Source: Sulfurospirillum sp. UBA1314
Lineage (GTDB): Bacteria > Campylobacterota > Campylobacteria > Campylobacterales > Sulfurospirillaceae
Direction: 5' to 3'
Assembly (NCBI GenBank): GCA_002307095.1
Contig: DBTO01000127.1
Span: forward strand, 1 to 5,087
Length of the DNA stretch: 5,087 nucleotides
Shown: piece by piece, positions 1 to 4,699 of the stretch
Numbering within the stretch: the first letter of the stretch is position 1
Layout of the letters: the number at the start of each line of letters is the position of its first letter
Program-made: the position numbers and the translations under genes
Notes under the pieces: model-generated
Seen by the model: only the letters and a program-made list of their open reading frames with translations
Databases searched by the model: none
What the model was told of the DNA's origin: nothing

Positions 1-22
1 TCGAATCCTTTCGCCCCGACCA
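1..22 (+). tRNA. tRNA-Pro, 3' fragment (5' part outside window)
   Basis: Only the 3' end is visible: most of the T-loop (TCGAAT), the T-stem 3' strand (7-11), the acceptor 3' strand CGCCCCG (12-18), discriminator A19 and an encoded CCA (20-22). G at acceptor position 72 implies a C1-G72 pair, which is unusual in bacterial tRNAs and characteristic of tRNA-Pro. The anticodon cannot be seen, so the Pro assignment rests on this pair and on resemblance to known Pro tRNA tails. It is the upstream member of the tRNA cluster. Confidence 0.75.
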
Positions 23-40
23 TGTCATATTAAAATGATG

Positions 41-117
41 GTGGGTGTAGCTCAGTCGGTTAGAGCATCAGGTTGTGGTTCTGAGGGTCGTGGGTTCGAT
101 CCCCATCACTCACCCCA
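41..117 (+). tRNA. tRNA-His (anticodon GTG)
   Basis: This is a full cloverleaf. Acceptor GTGGGTG (41-47) pairs with CACTCAC (107-113) with one G-T pair. The anticodon stem TCAGG/TCTGA encloses loop TTGTGGT with anticodon GTG at 75-77, and the T-arm carries GTTCGAT. The discriminator is C114, and the base before the gene is G40, giving the G(-1)-C73 pair that identifies bacterial tRNA-His. CCA is encoded at 115-117. The mature RNA probably starts at G40. Confidence 0.97.
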
Positions 118-135
118 TTGTTTAGAGCGGTTTAT

Positions 136-212
136 GCGCTCGTAGCTCAATTGGATAGAGCAACGGACTTCGGATCCGTAGGTTGTAGGTTCGACTCCTT
201 TCGAGCGCACCA
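136..212 (+). tRNA. tRNA-Arg (anticodon TCG)
   Basis: This is a 77-nt cloverleaf. Acceptor GCGCTCG (136-142) pairs perfectly with CGAGCGC (202-208), followed by A209 and an encoded CCA (210-212). The anticodon stem ACGGA/TCCGT encloses loop CTTCGGA with anticodon TCG at 170-172, reading CGA and probably other CGN codons. The T-loop is TTCGACT. The 5' half closely resembles the next tRNA-Arg gene, which suggests a tandem duplication. Confidence 0.97.
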
Positions 213-228
213 CCTAAACCGAGAAGAT

Positions 229-305
<77 letters not shown>

Positions 306-315
306 CCTTTTAAGA

Positions 316-331
316 CGAAGCTTTAGCTTCG
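316..331 (+). other. Stem-loop between tRNA-Arg and tRNA-Leu
   Basis: CGAAGC (316-321) and GCTTCG (326-331) are perfect inverted repeats around a TTTA loop. The run that follows is CAAAATTTA, not a T-tract, so this is not a convincing intrinsic terminator. In a tRNA precursor it may be a processing or spacing hairpin, which is an inference. The stem itself is seen directly. Confidence 0.5.
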
Positions 332-352
332 CAAAATTTACTACTGTTGTGT

Positions 353-437
353 GCGGATATGGTGAAATTGGTAGACACGCCAGACTTAGGATCTGGTACC
401 GCAAGGTATGGAAGTTCGAGTCTTCTTATCCGCACCA
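353..437 (+). tRNA. tRNA-Leu (anticodon TAG)
   Basis: This is a class II tRNA of 85 nt. Acceptor GCGGATA (353-359) pairs perfectly with TATCCGC (427-433), followed by A434 and an encoded CCA (435-437). The anticodon stem CCAGA/TCTGG encloses loop CTTAGGA with anticodon TAG at 387-389, reading CUA/CUN leucine codons. The long variable arm TACC-GCAA-GGTA (397-408) is the class II hallmark. It is the last tRNA of the cluster, and no clear T-tract terminator follows it. Confidence 0.97.
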
Positions 438-514
438 CCTTTTCTTCAAAATAAATTCTTCAACATGTTACAATTCAATATTATTTACGTTTTTTATCTT
501 TCAAGGAAATTCTC

Positions 515-1018
515 ATGCAAAAAATTTATCTTGCTGGTCCTGAAGTCTTTTTAGCCAATGCGCTTGAAATAGGCACTGCACATAAACTTCTTTGTGAAAA
601 ATATGGGTTTGAAGGGCTTTTTCCACTTGATAATATCATTACAGGCAATCATCCTAACGAGATAGCCGAAGCAATTCGGCAGGCGAATCTGAAGATGATT
701 CATGCGTGTGATAATGTCATCGCTAATCTCTCGCCTTTTAGAGGACCAGAGCCTGATAGTGGGACGGTTTGGGAGGTAGGGTTTGCGCAAGGGTTAGGGA
801 AGAAAGTGGTTGCCTATTCAGCGGATCTGCGCACACTTAAAGAAAAAACGCAATCCATTCTTCATTTAGGAGATGCTAACTGCGATGCGTTGGGTATGGC
901 GATTGAAGATTTTGGACTGACACACAACCTTATGTTTTCACACAATGTCATCGCTTCAAGTTTGGAAGCGTGTCTTGTCTATCTGAGTCAAAATGCGTCG
1001 TTGACTCATCTGTCATAA
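515..1018 (+). CDS. Nucleoside 2-deoxyribosyltransferase
   Basis: This 167-residue cytosolic enzyme of the nucleoside 2-deoxyribosyltransferase family is expected to move or hydrolyse the N-glycosidic bond of 2'-deoxyribonucleosides in base salvage. The N-terminus carries the KIYLAGPEVF strand and loop (residues 3-12). The active-site block is CDNVIANLSPFRG (65-77) followed by DSGTVWEVGFAQ (81-92). By family pattern E87 is the nucleophile and D66 and D81 are substrate-contact candidates, with the D81-to-E87 spacing of six matching characterised members. Length is typical. The ATG is preceded by AAGGAAA at 503-509, a usable ribosome binding site. It begins 77 bp after tRNA-Leu; a TACAAT box at 469-474 could be its own -10, but this is weak. 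The 3' end overlaps the convergent regulator gene by 71 bp. The exact substrate (transferase, or hydrolase of damaged or modified nucleotides) cannot be told from sequence. Confidence 0.88.
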   Translation: MQKIYLAGPEVFLANALEIGTAHKLLCEKYGFEGLFPLDNIITGNHPNEIAEAIRQANLKMIHACDNVIANLSPFRGPEPDSGTVWEVGFAQGLGKKVVAYSADLRTLKEKTQSILHLGDANCDALGMAIEDFGLTHNLMFSHNVIASSLEACLVYLSQNASLTHLS

Positions 1019-2042
1019 TGGCGGCATGCCCAAGATTGTAAGGCAGTTTGGCGCGATACGTTTGAGGTGCCATGCCATACCATTGTTTAAAGATTCGTGT
1101 AAAACTACTCAGATCGTTGTAGCCCAAGTAGATGGCTATCGTTCCAATGTCAATCGAAAAATTTTGGAGATAATACACCGCCAATTTTTTCCGCACATCT
1201 TCTAACAATTTTGAGTAGCTAAATGCCTCTTGTTTTAAATAGTGCTGCAACCTTCTCACGTTTACATGTAACAACGAGGCAACGGTTTCAATATCGACAG
1301 GCTCGTTGCCAAGACGGACTAAAATGAGCTTGCGCACTTTATTGTTCCAGCTGGCGTCATGAAAATTATCGATGATTTTTTCTGCTTGCGATTCAAAGTA
1401 TTTCAAAAGCCCTGGATAGGCATTTTTAAGCGGAATCGACAAGGTTTCTTTTGAAAAAAACAGTGCATTTTCATACGCATCAAATACCAAATGTGTTCCA
1501 AAAAGCTTCTCATACTCTTTAATAATCAAAACTTTTGCATAGTGAAAATGTGTAGCCTTTGGTACAATTTCTTGCCCACAGAGCTGACGAATCAGCGTAA
1601 TGATCGCACTTAAATGAATTTCGACTTGATGTGTAGGTATGGGAATGAGAGGATTTTCCCCAACGGTGAAAAGCAGTTTTGTCTGCTCTTTTTCAGGGAG
1701 AAACGTAAAGTGAAGATTTTTCCCGATCAAAATTGAAAAATTGCATAACCGTCTTAACATCTGCTCAACATTGGCGCTATTGGCAAGCATATACCCGAGT
1801 AATCCTAAAGATTCAGACGATGATGTTGTTCCTAGATGTAACGCGAGGCAAGGATCTTGGCAAAGTTCGGCCGCTTTTTGAAACAAAGCTTTGATTTTAT
1901 CACTTGGGACATAGCTATTTTCTTCTAAAAAGATGTCAGCATTGATGTCAACTTCTTCTAAAAGCGCCTTGGTGTCTATTTTGTATTTCGACTCTAAGAC
2001 GCGTAAGATAAAATGCAATGTCACCGCAGAAACATATTCCAA
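948..2042 (-). CDS. AraC-family transcriptional regulator with arabinose-binding-like N-terminal domain
   Basis: This is a 364-residue DNA-binding regulator. Residues about 4-210 match the long effector domain of the OruR/ArgR-like AraC subgroup (Arabinose_bd, PF12625): VSAVTLHFILRVLES at 4-18, then the YVPSDKIKALF and DPCLALHLG segments (44-71). Residues about 235-331 are the AraC DNA-binding domain, with one helix-turn-helix around 249-271 and the second, conserved one around 298-331 (IAIYLGYNDLSSFTRIFKQWYG...P.TYR). The start is a TTG; AAAAAGGA lies five bases upstream and no in-frame ATG exists before residue 85, so TTG fits both the ribosome site and the domain start. The last 33 residues (332-364) extend past the family's usual end, and the gene's 3' end overlaps the convergent deoxyribosyltransferase gene. 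It is divergent from cowN and likely binds their shared intergenic region. The effector is unknown; small metabolites are typical for this subgroup. Confidence 0.92.
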   Translation of the reverse strand: MEYVSAVTLHFILRVLESKYKIDTKALLEEVDINADIFLEENSYVPSDKIKALFQKAAELCQDPCLALHLGTTSSSESLGLLGYMLANSANVEQMLRRLCNFSILIGKNLHFTFLPEKEQTKLLFTVGENPLIPIPTHQVEIHLSAIITLIRQLCGQEIVPKATHFHYAKVLIIKEYEKLFGTHLVFDAYENALFFSKETLSIPLKNAYPGLLKYFESQAEKIIDNFHDASWNNKVRKLILVRLGNEPVDIETVASLLHVNVRRLQHYLKQEAFSYSKLLEDVRKKLAVYYLQNFSIDIGTIAIYLGYNDLSSFTRIFKQWYGMAPQTYRAKLPYNLGHAAIMTDESTTHFDSDRQDTLPNLKR

Positions 2043-2047
2043 AAAGA

Positions 2048-2055
2048 TCCTTTTT
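2048..2055 (-). promoter_or_regulatory. Ribosome binding site that fixes the TTG start of the AraC-family gene
   Basis: On the - strand AAAAAGGA is followed by five bases and then the TTG at 2042. No ATG competes nearby, so this site decides the start codon. Confidence 0.65.
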
Positions 2056-2077
2056 CAAGATGTATGTGTATCGCCAA

Positions 2078-2083
2078 ATTATA
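2078..2083 (-). promoter_or_regulatory. Probable -10 box of the AraC-family gene
   Basis: A perfect TATAAT reads on the - strand 36 bp upstream of the TTG start, which would give a leader of about 30 nt. No good -35 hexamer lies 16-18 bp upstream. That is common in Campylobacterota sigma-70 promoters, which rely on the -10 box and an AT-rich upstream stretch, and an AT-rich stretch is present here at about 2097-2118. Confidence 0.5.
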
Positions 2084-2120
2084 CCGTTTCAGAAAAGACA
2101 ATTTTTTATTTTTTGTATAC

Positions 2121-2162
2121 ATTTGACACAATACATCAAATGAAACGCGCCTTTTGTCAAAT
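2121..2162. promoter_or_regulatory. Candidate AraC-family operator in the divergent intergenic region
   Basis: TCAAAT occurs at 2136-2141 and 2157-2162 as a direct repeat with 21-bp spacing (two helical turns). Its inverse ATTTGA lies at 2121-2126. The upstream pair also forms CATTTG-N11-CAAATG (2120-2142), and ATTTGAC pairs with GTCAAAT at 2156-2162. Direct half-sites about 21 bp apart are the known geometry for AraC-type dimers. The element lies between the two divergent starts and upstream of both suspected -10 boxes. The repeats are seen directly; binding by the neighbouring regulator is inferred. Confidence 0.4.
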
Positions 2163-2212
2163 AACTTTTGCGCATAATAGGGCATAATCTTCCTATGATT
2201 TGGCTACGTTAC

Positions 2213-2218
2213 TATATA
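2213..2218 (+). promoter_or_regulatory. Possible -10 box of cowN
   Basis: TATATA (overlapping TATAGA at 2215-2220) lies 36-41 bp before the cowN ATG, a sensible distance for a promoter. No recognisable -35 hexamer precedes it, so this is tentative. Two copies of GCATAAT at 2172-2178 and 2182-2188 are an alternative -10 region further upstream. Confidence 0.3.
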
Positions 2219-2254
2219 GATTGTGTTCCAAAGATCACACGATAAGGAGAAAAA

Positions 2255-2560
2255 ATGACGGAAGAAGTTCGTGACCGCTATGTCACATTTGCAAATATCG
2301 ACTGCTACGAAAATGCTATTTTCGTTTTGGATGCGATGTATGAACTTTTCACTCTACATCCGGAGGCGAAAAATGAACTATGGATACGTTTTGAAACACT
2401 CATTCCTAAAAATTATAAAGAGGTTTTTGCCAAAAAAGATTCTAAAGATATTTTGTACCACATCTGTTCGCACATCTTTTACATGAGTAGTCTTTTTGAA
2501 GAGTACAATTTTGAAAAAGGCATCGCATTTATGGACCAAACCGAGTTAGAGTGTTGCTAA
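2255..2560 (+). CDS. cowN: N2-fixation sustaining protein CowN
   Basis: This small soluble protein of 101 residues has no signal peptide or membrane segment. It resembles CowN as I recall the family: an N-terminal DRYVTFANIDC block (residues 7-17), an acidic, helical middle, a conserved IxSH-like stretch (here HICSHIFYMSSLFE, 69-82), and a terminal ...FMDQTELECC with a double cysteine (100-101). Length fits the family's roughly 90-100 residues. In Rhodospirillum rubrum and Gluconacetobacter, CowN lets nitrogenase keep working in the presence of carbon monoxide, an inhibitor of N2 reduction. AAGGAG at 2244-2249 gives an ideal ribosome site for the ATG. The gene stands alone on its strand, divergent from the AraC-family gene and 179 bp before the aldehyde dehydrogenase gene; no nif gene is in view. 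The insertion-rich middle (50-66) is specific to this copy compared with what I remember. Identification is from memory of motifs, not from a search. Confidence 0.82.
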   Translation: MTEEVRDRYVTFANIDCYENAIFVLDAMYELFTLHPEAKNELWIRFETLIPKNYKEVFAKKDSKDILYHICSHIFYMSSLFEEYNFEKGIAFMDQTELECC

Positions 2561-2573
2561 AATTATCCCACTC

Positions 2574-2597
2574 ACATCTTTACATGTAAAGTGTTTT
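2574..2597 (+). terminator. Weak stem-loop, possible cowN terminator
   Basis: ACA (bulged T) CTTTA, loop CATG, TAAAG-TGT, then a short T run (2594-2597). It begins 13 bp after the cowN stop. The stem is AU-rich and the T run short, so termination would be weak. The core CTTTACATGTAAAG (2578-2591) is also a perfect 14-bp palindrome and could be a protein site instead. Confidence 0.35.
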
Positions 2598-2697
2598 AAA
2601 ACGATATTTTTGTTATAAATTAAATATTTTGTAAAAAATAGAGTTAATTTTTGAATTGTCTTTGTTGTTAAAGCTTGCTGGAATAGAGTTACCAAAG

Positions 2698-2712
2698 AGA
2701 TAATTATTATCT
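2698..2712. promoter_or_regulatory. Fur/PerR-like 7-1-7 palindrome upstream of aldehyde dehydrogenase
   Basis: AGATAAT-T-ATTATCT is a perfect inverted repeat 27 bp before the start codon. Its inner 13 bp, GATAAT-T-ATTATC, equals the core of the 7-1-7 Fur/PerR-family consensus TGATAAT-N-ATTATCA; only the outermost pair differs. This suggests metal- or peroxide-responsive repression of the operon. In AT-rich DNA a chance palindrome is possible. Confidence 0.4.
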
Positions 2713-2739
2713 TTTAACTTTATCGAGAAAGGTGCAAAA

Positions 2740-4236
2740 ATGGCATATTCAAGACCTACGTATAAACCTCGTTATGAAAACTTTATTGGTGGAGAATGGG
2801 TTCCACCTCTTAGTGGTGAATATTTTGACAACCTCTCACCCGTTGATGGTGAACTTTTAACGAAAATTCCACGCTCTTCCACCGCTGATGTTGATGCCGC
2901 CGTTGCAGCAGGCGTTAAAGCGTTTGAAACCTACAAACATACTTCCGTCATCGAGCGAAGTACACTCCTCAATAAAATTGCAGATAAAATCGAAGCTAAC
3001 CTCGAAGCACTCGCGATTGCAGAAACACTTGACAACGGTAAAGCCGTTCGCGAAACGTTAGCAGCAGATGTTCCTTTAGTGGTCGATCATTTCAGATACT
3101 TTGCTTCGGTCATTCGTGGCGAAGCAGGAACCGTGGCAGACCTTGATGAAAATACCATTTCGCAAGAGATTCACGAGCCTTTGGGCGTTGTCGCGCAAAT
3201 CATTCCGTGGAACTTCCCTCTTTTGATGGCAGCATGGAAAATCGCTCCTGCAATTGCTGCTGGAAACTGCGTTGTTTTAAAACCAGCAAGCGCAACACCG
3301 ATGTCTATCTTACTTCTAATGGAAACCATTCAAGATGTGTTACCAAAAGGTGTTGTTAACATCATCAATGGTGCGGGTGGAAAGATCGGAAAACACCTCT
3401 CAACGCATCCTGATATCAAAAAAGTAGGCTTTACGGGTGAGACGACGACTGGTCAGCTCATCATGCAGTATGCCACTGAAAACATCATTCCTTCTACACT
3501 GGAACTCGGTGGTAAATCGCCTAACGTTTTCTTTGAGTCTATCATGGACAAAGACGATGAATTTTTTGACAAAGCCATCGAAGGACTTGTACTTTTTGCC
3601 TTTAACAGCGGTGAAGTCTGCACATGCCCATCACGTGCCCTTATTCAAGAGTCTATCTATGAGCCATTTATGAAACGTGTTTTAGAGCGCGTGAAAGCCA
3701 TTACGCAAGAAAATCCACTTGATCCAACAACCAAAATGGGAGCGCAAGCTTCGGTCAATCAAAAAGAGAAAATCTTAGAGTATATTCGCATCGGTAAAGA
3801 AGAAGGCGCTGAATGCCTCATCGGGGGAGCTGAGTACAAAAACAAAACCTTCCCAAAAGGCAATTACATCCAACCCACCATCTTCAAAGGTCACAACAAA
3901 ATGCGTATCTTCCAAGAAGAGATTTTTGGACCAGTGCTATGTGTGACAACCTTTAAAGACGAAGCCGAAGCGCTTGCCATCGCCAATGATACGATCTACG
4001 GACTTGGTTCAGGCGTGTGGTCAAGAGACGCGCATCAACTCCACAGCATGTCACGTGGCATTGAAGCCGGACGTGTGTGGGTCAACTGCTACCATCTCTA
4101 CCCATCGCATGCCTCTTTTGGTGGGTATAAAAAATCAGGTATCGGTCGTGAGACCCATATGATGATGCTCAACGCTTACAGACATACCAAAAATATCTTG
4201 ACGTCTTACAATAAAAATAAACTTGGATTTTTTTAG
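2740..4236 (+). CDS. Aldehyde dehydrogenase, AldB/ExaC type
   Basis: This is a 498-residue soluble NAD(P)-dependent aldehyde dehydrogenase that oxidises an aldehyde, most likely acetaldehyde or another short-chain aldehyde, to its acid. It aligns along its whole length with E. coli AldB and Pseudomonas ExaC as I remember them, from RYENFIGGEWVPP (11-23) through the C-terminal FGGYKKSGIGRETH (470-483) and LGFF end. Visible family residues are IIPWNF (N158) in the oxyanion site, LKP (K181) and GFTGETTTG (230-238) for the cofactor, TLELGGKSPN with general base E255, GEVCTCPSR with nucleophile C294, and EEIFGP (E394) binding the ribose. All catalytic residues are present. GAGAAAGG (2725-2732) seven bases before ATG is the ribosome site. 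It is followed after 55 bp by the DUF779 gene, a pairing seen widely. Substrate is inferred from homology: ethanol or acetaldehyde metabolism, or detoxification. Confidence 0.95.
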   Translation: MAYSRPTYKPRYENFIGGEWVPPLSGEYFDNLSPVDGELLTKIPRSSTADVDAAVAAGVKAFETYKHTSVIERSTLLNKIADKIEANLEALAIAETLDNGKAVRETLAADVPLVVDHFRYFASVIRGEAGTVADLDENTISQEIHEPLGVVAQIIPWNFPLLMAAWKIAPAIAAGNCVVLKPASATPMSILLLMETIQDVLPKGVVNIINGAGGKIGKHLSTHPDIKKVGFTGETTTGQLIMQYATENIIPSTLELGGKSPNVFFESIMDKDDEFFDKAIEGLVLFAFNSGEVCTCPSRALIQESIYEPFMKRVLERVKAITQENPLDPTTKMGAQASVNQKEKILEYIRIGKEEGAECLIGGAEYKNKTFPKGNYIQPTIFKGHNKMRIFQEEIFGPVLCVTTFKDEAEALAIANDTIYGLGSGVWSRDAHQLHSMSRGIEAGRVWVNCYHLYPSHASFGGYKKSGIGRETHMMMLNAYRHTKNILTSYNKNKLGFF

Positions 4237-4247
4237 ACTGCACTAAC

Positions 4248-4268
4248 GCATGGGCACCAAGCCCATGC
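4248..4268 (+). other. Intercistronic GC-rich stem-loop between aldehyde dehydrogenase and DUF779 genes
   Basis: GCATGGGC (4248-4255) and GCCCATGC (4261-4268) form a perfect 8-bp stem around ACCAA, beginning 12 bp after the dehydrogenase stop. No T run follows (ACCTCTCTTTG), so it is not a standard terminator. It may protect or process the mRNA and set the ratio of the two proteins. It contains the ATG of a longer alternative reading of the next gene and so argues against that start. Confidence 0.6.
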
Positions 4269-4280
4269 ACCTCTCTTTGA

Positions 4281-4286
4281 AAGGAG
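4281..4286 (+). promoter_or_regulatory. Ribosome binding site that decides the DUF779 start
   Basis: AAGGAG lies five bases before ATG 4292. The upstream in-frame ATG at 4250 sits in a stem-loop and has no such site. Confidence 0.8.
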
Positions 4287-4291
4287 CTCGC

Positions 4292-4669
4292 ATGCGCATC
4301 CATCGTCTTACCGCGACATCTGAAGCGCTTAAAGTCATTGAAATGCTTAAAAAAGAGTATGGCGAACTGGTCTTTAACCAAAGTGGTGGCTGCTGTGATG
4401 GCACGGCACCGATGTGCTATGAAAAAAAAGATTTTCATGTTCCTTCCCGCAATGTCAAAATGGGAGAAGTAGGAGGATGCGAATTTTTTATTGATAAAGA
4501 CCAATTTGAATACTTTCGTTACTCACAAGTTATTCTCGATGTGAAAGAAGAAAAAGCCGCTTTTGGAAACTCTTTTTCATTGGAAATTGACGAAGGGTAT
4601 CAGTTTATCACACGTTCGCGTATCTTTAGCGATGAAGAAAATAGGCTTTTGAAAGAACAAGAGAAGTGA
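4292..4669 (+). CDS. DUF779 family protein, partner of aldehyde dehydrogenase
   Basis: This soluble protein of 125 residues belongs to the DUF779 family (PF05610), whose biochemical function is not established. Visible family blocks are GELVFNQSGGCCDGTAPMC (24-42), GGCEFFIDKDQFEYFRYSQVILDV (61-84), and SFSLEIDEGYQFITRSRIF (94-112). Four cysteines are conserved in placement (34, 35, 42, 63), which suggests a metal site or redox chemistry; this is inference. Genes of this family commonly sit directly after AldB/ExaC-type aldehyde dehydrogenases, as here, so a helper role in aldehyde oxidation (maturation, cysteine protection or metal delivery) is plausible. The start at 4292 is chosen because AAGGAG lies just upstream and the protein then begins close to the conserved domain. 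An in-frame ATG at 4250 would add 14 residues but lacks a ribosome site. It is probably cotranscribed with the dehydrogenase across the 55-bp gap with its stem-loop. Confidence 0.88.
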   Translation: MRIHRLTATSEALKVIEMLKKEYGELVFNQSGGCCDGTAPMCYEKKDFHVPSRNVKMGEVGGCEFFIDKDQFEYFRYSQVILDVKEEKAAFGNSFSLEIDEGYQFITRSRIFSDEENRLLKEQEK

Positions 4670-4681
4670 AATTCACTTCTC
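4661..4681. terminator. Bidirectional stem-loop terminator between convergent genes
   Basis: Perfect 10-base arms (GAGAAGTGAA and TTCACTTCTC) flank one A, giving an 8-bp stem with a five-base loop. It spans the last codons and stop of the DUF779 gene and begins 7 bp from the stop of the convergent gene. On the - strand it is followed by TTGTTCTTTC, a usable U-rich tail. On the + strand a second hairpin with a T run follows. Confidence 0.65.
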
Positions 4682-4682
4682 C

Positions 4683-4699
4683 ACTCTGTTAGAGTTTTT
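4683..4699 (+). terminator. Second hairpin with T-tract, + strand
   Basis: ACTCT-GTT-AGAGT (4683-4695) is followed by TTTT (4696-4699, then CTTT). The stem is short but the T run is properly placed, so with the stronger stem just upstream it likely ends the aldehyde dehydrogenase-DUF779 transcript. It overlaps the stop codon of the - strand gene. Confidence 0.5.

Noticed and set aside
306..352. Intrinsic terminator between tRNA-Arg(TCT) and tRNA-Leu
   Set aside because: The stem is good, but no T-tract follows on either strand. It is kept as a plain stem-loop.
349..543. Open frame on the + strand across tRNA-Leu
   Set aside because: It is the translation of a tRNA gene and its spacer, and runs into the start of the real gene at 515.
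551..790. Open frame on the - strand inside the deoxyribosyltransferase gene
   Set aside because: It is antisense to a well-supported enzyme, with no ribosome site or recognisable domain.
2114..2130. NifA upstream activator sequence (TGT-N10-ACA)
   Set aside because: The best candidate has an 11-base spacer rather than 10, and no sigma-54 promoter accompanies it.
1933..2187. Open frame on the + strand across the start of the AraC-family gene and its promoter
   Set aside because: Half of it is antisense to the conserved effector domain and the rest is promoter DNA. There is no ribosome site, and the protein has no family features.
2200..2216. Sigma-54 (-24/-12) promoter upstream of cowN starting at TTGGC
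   Set aside because: The -24 half looks right, but the required GC at the -12 element is missing (TATA instead). No other GG-N10-GC match was found in the intergenic region, so nif-type sigma-54 control is not supported.
2656..2684. Sigma-70 promoter TTGTCT-N17-TGGAAT before the aldehyde dehydrogenase gene
   Set aside because: The spacing is right, but the -10 matches only four of six bases and lacks the important second-position A. It is too weak to list, though a promoter must lie somewhere in 2600-2700 if the gene is not read from cowN.
4250..4291. N-terminal extension of the DUF779 protein from an upstream ATG
   Set aside because: It has no ribosome binding site, the ATG lies inside a stable stem-loop, and a good AAGGAG-ATG start exists at 4292.
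4169..4504. Open frame on the - strand across the dehydrogenase-DUF779 junction
   Set aside because: It is antisense to two strongly supported genes and has no recognisable domain.
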